From: CBDCTM01 sp965222005
Lineage (GTDB): Bacteria; Bacteroidota; Bacteroidia; Chitinophagales; Saprospiraceae
NCBI GenBank assembly: GCA_965222005.1
Contig: OZ244935.1
Coordinates: 3,720,001-3,784,000, forward strand
Length of the DNA stretch: 64,000 nt
Direction of reading: 5' to 3'
Shown: in pieces, positions 57,712-64,000 of the stretch
Numbering within the stretch: position 1 is the stretch's first letter
Layout: each line of letters begins with the position of its first letter
Made by a program: the position numbers and the translations under genes
The notes under the pieces: generated by a model
What the model was told of the DNA's origin: nothing
Databases searched by the model: none
Seen by the model: only the letters and a program-made list of their open reading frames with translations

Positions 57712-58914
57712 TTACCCCCCCCGACGCCTTCCGTTCATATCTTTATCAGAATCTAATAAATGATATTTACCCTTTTGAACTTGTTCGCCTTCTTTAAAAT
57801 ATCCCAGAGGATAATTTCTATAGAATACTTGATAAATTCTATTCCCTAATTTTTTAATTCCGACATATTTACCGATGAGACATCTGCTAATATTCACCCA
57901 TTCGTAAGCACCCCATCTGATGGCTCCACTTGCAGTAACTTTCTTGACCATCAAATCGGAATCGTATTCTATTGGAGCTATTTTATCAGACCATTCTCTA
58001 TTGGATAACTGATGAACTTTACCGGGCGTTTTCATATCTAATTTTTCGTGAGGTCGTTCAAAATTATATTCCTTAACAAAGGCATTCATTCGTCTGTTCT
58101 GACTTCTGAGATTATGAGCAGGAGGTTTACAGCAACGAGCTTTAAGATCTTTATGCATACGCTCGTGACGTCCATTTTGGTCAGGTCTGCCTGGATCGGA
58201 AAACACAGGTTGGATGCCATGATCCAAAAGCCAGTAGGACAAATATCCGTATCCTGCAGGGCTTTGAATGGACGCAAAAGCACTCCCATTGTCCGTATGG
58301 AAGTATTTTGGTTTTCCATATTGCTTAAAAACTTTTTTGAGGACAGAGATTACATTTTTGGTATTTTCATTATACTGGCCTTGAATATCGAAAATAAATC
58401 GAGAACAGGAATCGCAAATAGTCAAAGGAAAGCATCGTTTTTTATTACCGAGTAAAAAGGAACCTTTATAATCAGCGGACCAAATTTCGTTACATTGCTG
58501 AGGATCGAAAACGGGGTAGGAGGGTTCGATTTTTCTTCTTCTCTTTTTGGGTGTAACTAAGCCTTGTCTGATTAAAATATTGTGAATAGTAGTTACACTG
58601 GGGACTAAATTTTCATCAAATTTTTCAATGACTTTAATTCTGATTTTTTTAGCACCCCAATTTTTTTTACCTCTCCAGAATTTTATTTCATCAATAATGT
58701 TTTGATCAGTTGAATCAGGACTATTTAAAGGTTTACGAGATCGATCAGCTAAATGGTGGATACCATTTTCTTTATATCTATTAATAATTTTATAGCCAGT
58801 TTTTCTACTGATGCAATAAGCTTCGCACAAGCTATTAAAATAAAATTGTCCGCTTTCCCATTCGCGAATAAAAGCAATTTTTTGATCCATAGGTGTGTTG
58901 TTTTTCCAAGGCAT
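57712..58914 (-). CDS. IS481-family transposase
   Basis: 400 residues. N-terminal HTH (FNSLCEAYCISRKTGYKIIN, then HLADRSRKP), second HTH-like KKNWGAKKIRIKVIEKF, integrase core with Asp in EIWSADYKGSF, Asp in YFHTDNGSAF and Glu in RPDQNGRHERMHKDL, and the IS481-typical NFERPHEKLDMKTPGKVH. Appears full length. Confidence 0.94.
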   Translation of the reverse strand: MPWKNNTPMDQKIAFIREWESGQFYFNSLCEAYCISRKTGYKIINRYKENGIHHLADRSRKPLNSPDSTDQNIIDEIKFWRGKKNWGAKKIRIKVIEKFDENLVPSVTTIHNILIRQGLVTPKKRRRKIEPSYPVFDPQQCNEIWSADYKGSFLLGNKKRCFPLTICDSCSRFIFDIQGQYNENTKNVISVLKKVFKQYGKPKYFHTDNGSAFASIQSPAGYGYLSYWLLDHGIQPVFSDPGRPDQNGRHERMHKDLKARCCKPPAHNLRSQNRRMNAFVKEYNFERPHEKLDMKTPGKVHQLSNREWSDKIAPIEYDSDLMVKKVTASGAIRWGAYEWVNISRCLIGKYVGIKKLGNRIYQVFYRNYPLGYFKEGEQVQKGKYHLLDSDKDMNGRRRGG

Positions 58915-59005
58915 AGCATTTTATTATGCAATTTATGCCTTTTTAAAAGTGTCACCTATGTCTGTTGAACTCTGTCACCTATGTCTGTTGTTCGTACCTC
59001 ATGGC

Positions 59006-59075
59006 AGCCAACGGACAGCGCATACGACGTGACCAACCGTCAGGGAGGGCATGTACGATATGCGCAATGTTGTGC
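59006..59075 (-). repeat. attC site 41
   Basis: Cores AGCCAAC and GTTGTGC; arms GCGCATAC/GTATGCGC-like (right ATATGCGC) and ACGTG/CATGT, the weakest pairing of all sites here. Confidence 0.78.
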
Positions 59076-59083
59076 ACAGTTAT

Positions 59084-59974
59084 TTACAATATCTCAATAA
59101 AATCTCCATCTTCAAGAAATCTGAATTTCTTGGTGTTATTATTGTCCAACTCGATGAGCAAATCTTTATTGTCATCATAGGATACGCATTTTATATAGTT
59201 ATTTGATTTTCCAATTATTTCTTTCCCTTTTCCATGATTTCTTAAAAATAGAATAACATAGTTTGTTGATGTAATTATTAAATTATTTCCAGTAGGCGTA
59301 AATTTTATATCAACAATTGTATCAATATTATCAAGAGTACTAATGCCTAATTTCTTTTCTAAATCATAAAAAGTGACAGTAGTATTAGAAGTAATTTTAG
59401 CCTTTATCTTTTCATCAGAAGAAATCACCTCAATATTTTGAATACAAAAATAATTTGGAGCTTTGGGAATTTTGGCAACTTTAGAATTATTAGAGTTTGG
59501 ATTAATCAGAATTAAATCTCCTTCATCAGATACCATGTAGTTTATTCCAAATATTATCCCAATTCCTATAATCATCCAAAACAAGAAATATTTAAAGTTT
59601 CTTAAATTAAAAAGTATCAAAAGGGAGAAAATCAATATCAGTTTGTTTCCCCTTTTTCTTAAAATCAATTCTATTAGCCTTAACCTGTTTGAGACTCTGA
59701 TTTTTTTCAATAAATTATTTTTTCTCGTTAGCTCTTTTGCTAAGATCAAGATCGCTTTAGCAATTTTTGCATTTTCAATTTGCGCTTCTTGAATCGAAAG
59801 CGTTCCATCAATTAGATTTTTTTTCAAAAAAGATAGTCTTGAATATTGCAACACAATTTGTTCGCTTTCAAACTTTTCAATTAAAACTAATAATGCTTTT
59901 TCAAGCTCAGATTTTGAGATTAATGCTTTTACTTTTTCATAAGTCTCTTCTATAGAAAGATCGGTTTCCTCCAT
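59084..59974 (-). CDS. Membrane protein with effector-associated-domain-like N-terminus
   Basis: 296 residues. Residues 8-85 are all helical (EETYEKVKALISKSELEKAL, VLQYSRLSFLKKNLIDGTLS, IQEAQIENAKIAKAILILAK). This closely follows the pattern of effector-associated domain 11 (EAD11), an adaptor in NTPase- or peptidase-centred conflict systems. Two membrane segments follow (LILIFSLLILFNL and FLFWMIIGIGIIFGI), then about 130 residues of beta-rich sequence (VDIKFTPTGNNLIITSTN, CVSYDDNKDLLIELDN) that could be part of a beta-propeller. An adaptor linked to a membrane-tethered sensor is plausible but unproven. About 280 bp of AT-rich sequence upstream (59975-60253) holds no gene and probably the promoter. 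Confidence 0.7.
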   Translation of the reverse strand: MEETDLSIEETYEKVKALISKSELEKALLVLIEKFESEQIVLQYSRLSFLKKNLIDGTLSIQEAQIENAKIAKAILILAKELTRKNNLLKKIRVSNRLRLIELILRKRGNKLILIFSLLILFNLRNFKYFLFWMIIGIGIIFGINYMVSDEGDLILINPNSNNSKVAKIPKAPNYFCIQNIEVISSDEKIKAKITSNTTVTFYDLEKKLGISTLDNIDTIVDIKFTPTGNNLIITSTNYVILFLRNHGKGKEIIGKSNNYIKCVSYDDNKDLLIELDNNNTKKFRFLEDGDFIEIL

Positions 59975-60253
59975 TTAATGATATTAATTGATTAACCAAC
60001 GCTTTTTATCCAAATTACTTATCAATGATGAATTAAACTAACCGAGTCAACATTAATACTAGAATGTGCATAAAATTTTAATTTTGAAAATGCACTGTTA
60101 TGGAAATTTAATTCTTTGAAGATCAATTATTTATGCAGCTTTGAAAAGTTTTTGGGAAATTTACATTTTTAAAATTTTATGAGCGTTTGGAATATAGGTT
60201 TCAGTCACATTTCAGAATTAATAAGCATTTTATTTATATCAATCATCAATTGT

Positions 60254-60321
60254 GCACAACGGCCAGTGCATATGCAGTGGCCGACTGAAAGGAGGGCATT
60301 GACATATGCACATTGTTAGTG
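60254..60321 (-). repeat. attC site 42 (family A type)
   Basis: Cores GCACAAC (complement of site 41 GTTGTGC) and GTTAGTG; arms GTGCATATG and CATATGCAC. Confidence 0.88.
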
Positions 60322-60832
60322 GTCGTATCTTTCCGGCGCCTCAGCGCCGGTTTTCCTTTCAGATGTTTTTGCCACCAAATTTTTCAATCAGTTCACTTGC
60401 TAAATATATGAATTTTTTTCAAGATGTGTATTCCTGGTGTTATTTTTTATGAGTCACCTCAGTTGTTTTGGAGTAATTTAGCTGAATAATTATTGATGCC
60501 TTTTTTGAGCCAGGCTTTCAGTTCTTGATTGTCAAAGAGCTTGATTAGGCCTGGTTGAATTGAAATTGTCTGCAAATTGTAGTTTTCAGGAATTTGAGTT
60601 GTTGTACTCAATTCAAGGAGTTTACCCATATTCGAGTTCAACTCAAAATCAAAAAGGCCGTCAGTTGTGCTGTTCAAGAATTATTGCTGGTATCAATTCA
60701 TCAATTTTATAAATTTATAAAGAAAGCGGGCTGGCAAGCTTATCAGGATGTTATTTTCCTTTTCCAGATATTCAATTTATCACGATGCTGTTTGAAAAAT
60801 AAGCAAGCTGCGGGATGATTTTCCCCTATGTC
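60322..60832 (-). repeat. Non-coding cassette, family A copy 6
   Basis: 579 bp core to core; small insertion AAAG before AAAGCGGGCTGG. The 72-codon minus-strand frame is open (60677-60459). Confidence 0.85.
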
Positions 60833-60900
60833 CACTAACGGTCGGTGCATATGCAGTGGCCGACTGAAAGGAGGGCATTGACATATGCACATTGTTATAC
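60833..60900 (-). repeat. attC site 43 (family A type arms)
   Basis: Cores CACTAAC and GTTATAC; arms GTGCATATG and CATATGCAC, but it serves a lipoprotein cassette. Confidence 0.88.
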
Positions 60901-60914
60901 CTCGTGTTCTTTTT

Positions 60915-61664
60915 TTAGTCATAAATTGTTATTTCGGTACTTCCCAATATTTTTTCATCTCCTTCTCCGTAAAAAGTTTCCTTAAAGACTATTCTGTTTT
61001 CAGAATCGTAATTGTATCTAATTGAAATTGTTTTGCCTATAAAATCTCCATTTTCATATCGCTCAATCTCAATTAAATCGCCGTTTTCATTATGAACATA
61101 GGTATTCATCACTTCGCTTAATTCCGGCTTAACAATTTGACTCTGTTTTCTAAATCTGGTTTCCCAGAATTCTCTTGATGTAAAACCATATTTTCCATTT
61201 ATTATTTGGTCGATATAAACTGTATCATTCAAAGTTCGGTGAATTTCTTTAAAAGGATTTTCGCCTGTTACATATTTGGTTATTTCGGTCGTATTTAAAT
61301 CAACTTTATTATAAACAGTAGAATCCTTCGTTGCGCTACGGTAGAAAAAAGTTTCTTTGATAGTTCTTTTCAATTCGTTATTTTTATCATATTCATAATT
61401 CTCTATTCTCTGGAATTGCCCATGATATTTCGGATATTCTCGAAACACAAGGTGATTGTTTTTAAAACTATCTCGCCACGTAAAATTCAATGTATCAATT
61501 TGAGAATTATATTTTTCAGCGAACGAATTTCCCAAGAAAAGATACGTTTTACTCGTATAGATATTTGACCCGTTATTATTGATTGAAATTTTATTGGATA
61601 CACATCCGAATAGAAGAATTCCACCGAAAAAGGCAATCAATATTGATGTTTTTTCTTTTTTCAT
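60915..61664 (-). CDS. Lipoprotein of unknown function
   Basis: 249 residues from ATG 61664, chosen for the lipoprotein signal (MKKEKTSILIAFFGGILLFGC, Cys 21); the frame stays open into the attC upstream. The body is beta-rich with YD-like turns (NYEYDKNNELKRTIKETFFY, TYVHNENGDLIEIERYENGD, RYNYDSENRIVFKETFYGEG), similar in style to the lipoprotein at 24266. The ATG is only 3 bp inside the cassette boundary (GTATAAC 61668-61674), so the cassette has no promoter and its message must start in a neighbouring cassette. Stop 14 bp from the attC core. Confidence 0.78.
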   Translation of the reverse strand: MKKEKTSILIAFFGGILLFGCVSNKISINNNGSNIYTSKTYLFLGNSFAEKYNSQIDTLNFTWRDSFKNNHLVFREYPKYHGQFQRIENYEYDKNNELKRTIKETFFYRSATKDSTVYNKVDLNTTEITKYVTGENPFKEIHRTLNDTVYIDQIINGKYGFTSREFWETRFRKQSQIVKPELSEVMNTYVHNENGDLIEIERYENGDFIGKTISIRYNYDSENRIVFKETFYGEGDEKILGSTEITIYD

Positions 61665-61667
61665 GAG

Positions 61668-61793
61668 GTATAACGGTCTGCGTAAACGCCGTGCGGTTTT
61701 CAAAATGCTGAAAGGAACTGTAAAAATTTTTACCAAGTGACCAACATTTCGACCTCAAAGAAAGCCGCATGGTCGTTTTACGCTTTGTTGGTA
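61668..61793 (-). repeat. attC site 44 (family D type)
   Basis: Cores GTATAAC (complement of site 43 GTTATAC) and GTTGGTA; arms GCGTAAACGCCGTGCGG and CCGCATGGTCGTTTTACGC. Confidence 0.89.
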
Positions 61794-62380
61794 GCCGTAT
61801 TTTTCCGGCGCCTCAGCGCCGGTTTTCCTTTCAGGTAATTTCGGAGCCATATTACTCCAAACTGTTAAGGAACCAATATATGAAATTTTGTCGAGATGTG
61901 TATTTTGAATGTTATTTTTCTTCTACAATTCTACTGCTGTGGGCGTACTATTTTTCATGCTGCTTCAATACCTTTTCGGACTTGAGCTTACCGATTGTTG
62001 ATTAACAATTAGCTGGATTAGGCCGAATTCATTATTTAACTCTATGATTTTCAACAATTTATGAATTGCAATAATTTTAAGTTATTAAACTTTATTACCG
62101 ATGTTGTGGAGTTTGTAATTTTTACAATCTACTTGTCTCAATTAGTTTTAGGATTTCAATTACTTTCAAAAGCTCTTTGTGAATTGTTGTGATTCTTTGT
62201 CAAAGTATTCAATTACAAAATTCAAAATGCCGTAGTCCTGCCAATCGAAGAGGGGTGATTGTATCAATTTCAAAGCGGGCTGGCAAGCCTTTCAGGATGT
62301 TGTTTTCCTTTTCCAGGTATTGAATTTACTACGATGCTGTTTGAAAAATAGGAAAGCTGTGGGTTTGATTTTCTATGGCT
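61794..62380 (-). repeat. Non-coding cassette, family D copy 2
   Basis: 713 bp core to core, very close to copies 1 and 3. Hairpin CCGGCGC-CTCA-GCGCCGG at left. No gene seen. Confidence 0.86.
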
Positions 62381-62505
62381 ACCCAACGGCCTGCGTAAAC
62401 GCCGTGCGGTTTTCAAAATGCTGAAAGGAACTGCAAAATTCTTTATCAACCAAAAGGCATTTCATCTTCCAAGTAGCCGCATGGACGCTTTACGCTTTGT
62501 TGGTA
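62381..62505 (-). repeat. attC site 45 (family D type)
   Basis: Cores ACCCAAC and GTTGGTA; arms GCGTAAACGCCGTGCGG and CCGCATGGACGCTTTACGC. Confidence 0.89.
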
Positions 62506-63093
62506 GCCGTATTTTTCCGGCGCCTCAGCGCCGGTTTTCCTTTCAGGTAATTTCGGAGCCATATTACTCCAAACTGTTAAGGAACCAATATATGAAATTT
62601 TGTCGAGATGTGTATTTTGAATGTTATTTTTCTTCTACAATTCTACTGCTGTGGGCGTAATATTTTTCATGCTGCTTCAATACCTTTTCGGAGTTGAGCT
62701 TACCGATTGTTGATTAACAATTAGCTGGATTAGGCCGAATTCATTATTTAACTCTATGATTTTCAATAATTTATGAATTGCAATAATTTTAAGTTATTAA
62801 ACTTTATTGCAGATGTTGTGGAGTTTGTAATTTTTACAATCTACTTGTCTCAATTAGTTTTAGGATTTCAATTACTTTCAAAAGCTCTTTGTGAATTGTT
62901 GTGATTCTTTGTCAAAATATTCAATTACAAAATTCAAAAGGCCGTAGTCCTGCCAATCGAAGAGGGATGATTGTATCAATTTCAAAGCGGGTTGGCAAGC
63001 CTTTCAGGATGTTGTTTTCCTTTTTCAGGTATTCAATTTACTATGATGCTGTTTGAAAAATAGGAAAGCTGTGGGTTTGATTTTCCTATGGCT
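62506..63093 (-). repeat. Non-coding cassette, family D copy 3
   Basis: 713 bp core to core; near-identical neighbour of copy 2 with scattered substitutions. No gene seen. Confidence 0.86.
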
Positions 63094-63161
63094 ACCCAAC
63101 GGTCGGTGCATATGCAGTGGCCGACTGAAAGGAGGGCATTGACATATGCACATTGTTAGTG
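63094..63161 (-). repeat. attC site 46 (family A type)
   Basis: Cores ACCCAAC and GTTAGTG; arms GTGCATATG and CATATGCAC. Confidence 0.88.
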
Positions 63162-63665
63162 GTCGTATCTTTCCGGCGCCTCAGCGCCGGTTTTCCTTTC
63201 AGATGTTTTTGCTACCAAATTTTTCAATCAGTTGACTTGCTAAATATATGAATTTTTTTCAAGATGTGTATTCCTGGTGTTATTTTTTATGAGTCACCTC
63301 AGTTGTTTTGGAGTAATTTAGCAGAATAATTATTGATGCCTTTTTTGAGCCAGGCTTTCAGTTCTTGATTGTCAAAGAGCTTGATTAGGCCTGGTTGAAT
63401 TGTAATTGTCTGCAAATTGTAGTTTTCAGGAATTTGAGTTGTTGTACTCAATTCAAGGAGTTTACCCATATTCGAGTTCAACTCAAAATCAAAAAGGCCG
63501 TCAGTTGTGCTGTTCAAGAATTATTGCTGGTATCAAGTTATCAATTTTATAAATTTATAAAGCGGGCTGGCAAACTTATCAGGATGTTGATTTCCTTTTC
63601 CAGTTTTTCAATTTGCCACGATGCTGTTTGAAAAATAGGCAAGCTGCGGGATGATTTTCTATGTC
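63162..63665 (-). repeat. Non-coding cassette, family A copy 7
   Basis: 572 bp core to core; practically the same sequence as the copy at 4705, with the 72-codon frame open (63517-63299). Confidence 0.86.
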
Positions 63666-63793
63666 CACTAACGGTCTGGCTATACTTGCTGTGCGGGTTG
63701 AAAGGTGCTTTACGGAACCAAAAGACTCATTTTTGAAACGGTTACAAATTTCGGAGAAATTTTAACCGCATAGTCGTATAGCCTATGTTGCAC
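63666..63793 (-). repeat. attC site 47
   Basis: Cores CACTAAC and GTTGCAC; arms GGCTATAC/GTATAGCC and GTGCGG/CCGCAT, long loop of about 75 bases with GGTTGAAAGGTGC. Confidence 0.86.
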
Positions 63794-63800
63794 GAATTAT

Positions 63801-64000
63801 TCAATTTCCTTCAAGTAGTTTTTGTAAATTATCTATTTGTTTCTCTTCAAGAATGCTAATGAATTTTAATTGATGAAAATTGAACTTTTTAATAAATTTT
63901 GGCTCTTTATTATTATCAAAAACTCCATTTTTATTTCTATCAATGCCAAATACACATATTAAATCTTTTGTTTCTTGGATGAAATTCAATTCAAGTATAC
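63801..64000 (-). CDS. C-terminal part of cassette protein, runs off right edge
   Basis: Open from the edge to a stop at 63801; 65 codons visible, no credible start (a TTG at 63989 is inside the frame, which stays open upstream). It contains one EF-hand/dockerin-like loop DRNKNGVFDNNKEP and a helical end (FISILEEKQIDNLQKLLEGN). The loop and its position resemble the lipoprotein at 51884. It ends 8 bp from the attC core, as expected for a cassette gene. Confidence 0.65.
   Translation of the reverse strand, partial: ILELNFIQETKDLICVFGIDRNKNGVFDNNKEPKFIKKFNFHQLKFISILEEKQIDNLQKLLEGN

Larger units (their letters stand above)
57583..58990 (-). mobile_element. IS481-family insertion sequence, about 1.4 kb
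   Basis: Imperfect inverted ends CAACAGACATCG (left) and CAACAGACATAGGTGACA (right, reverse complement). A second inner block AATAGACATGGGTTACACTT / AACAGACATAGGTGACACTT gives tandem terminal repeats. Carries one intact transposase. I could not find a target duplication. Confidence 0.82.

Noticed and set aside
59975..60253. Possible small gene or extra attC (ACCAACGCTT near 59996)
   Set aside because: No frame of useful length and no partner GTT core with complementary arms; it looks like an AT-rich leader region.
1..64000. tRNA or rRNA genes, prophage structural genes, conjugation genes, replication origin
   Set aside because: I saw no sequence with these features in either strand; the only recombinases are IS transposases.

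Overview
This window is an uninterrupted piece of a very large integron gene-cassette array in an AT-rich genome, most probably of a Bacteroidota member (Saprospiria- or Cytophagia-like). The host inference rests on secreted proteins ending in type IX secretion (T9SS) sorting tails, signal peptides that end in -NAQ or -GQ, and the absence of clear Shine-Dalgarno sequences. I place 47 attC sites. Each has a RYYYAAC-like core, two imperfectly complementary arms and a GTTRRRY-like core. The GTT core of one site is normally the exact reverse complement of the AAC core that closes the same cassette on its right (42 of 46 complete cassettes), as expected if both cores come from one attC. Every cassette gene is on the minus strand and ends at or inside the attC on its left. 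The unpaired extra bases of the attC arms lie in the right-hand arm. Both facts say the array is read right to left, so intI/attI should lie beyond position 64000.

Two kinds of cassette alternate. About 28 of the 46 complete cassettes carry no credible gene and fall into five repeated families, called here A (seven copies, ~572 bp), B (six, ~595 bp), C (five, ~595 bp), D (three, 713 bp) and E (seven, ~770 bp). The families share short blocks and a common layout, and each keeps its own attC type. They are the least explained part of the window. The other cassettes carry genes: a >901-residue beta-helix surface protein (left edge); a glycine-zipper protein (2.9-4.6 kb, broken by IS630); an unknown protein (8.6-11.1 kb, broken by an ISKra4-like element); a 6.7 kb cassette with a tightly coupled four-gene operon (11.2-17.8 kb: PhoD-like phosphoesterase, 1066-residue protein of unknown function, two small membrane proteins); an AccI-like restriction-modification pair (20.2-23.5 kb, nuclease broken by IS200/IS605); three related surface cassettes that pair a lamin-tail/T9SS protein with an outer-membrane beta-barrel (24.2-27.3, 31.1-33.3, 48.9-51.2 kb); two unknown membrane proteins (38.2 and 39.8 kb); an HNH-like protein (41.4 kb); an intact PmeII-like restriction-modification pair (42.5-44.1 kb); a MazEF module (48.2-48.8 kb); a RelE/ParE-type toxin-antitoxin pair (54.1-54.9 kb, toxin broken by a 190-bp MITE); lipoproteins (51.9, 60.9 kb); a DEDDy exonuclease (56.4 kb); an effector-associated-domain-like membrane protein (59.1 kb); and a truncated gene at the right edge.

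Mobile elements are dense: IS630, IS21, ISKra4-like, IS3, two copies of a 1449-bp DDE element, two copies of a 582-bp IS200/IS605 element (one nested in the second DDE copy), IS481 and the MITE. Most ends can be fixed to the base from target duplications, and in three cases removing the element restores an intact reading frame. Functionally the cassette pool looks like a store of conflict and cell-surface genes (restriction, toxin-antitoxin, nuclease, membrane effector, adhesin-like). The four-gene cassette, the lamin-tail/barrel pairs and the five non-coding cassette families are the strongest candidates for undescribed biology.
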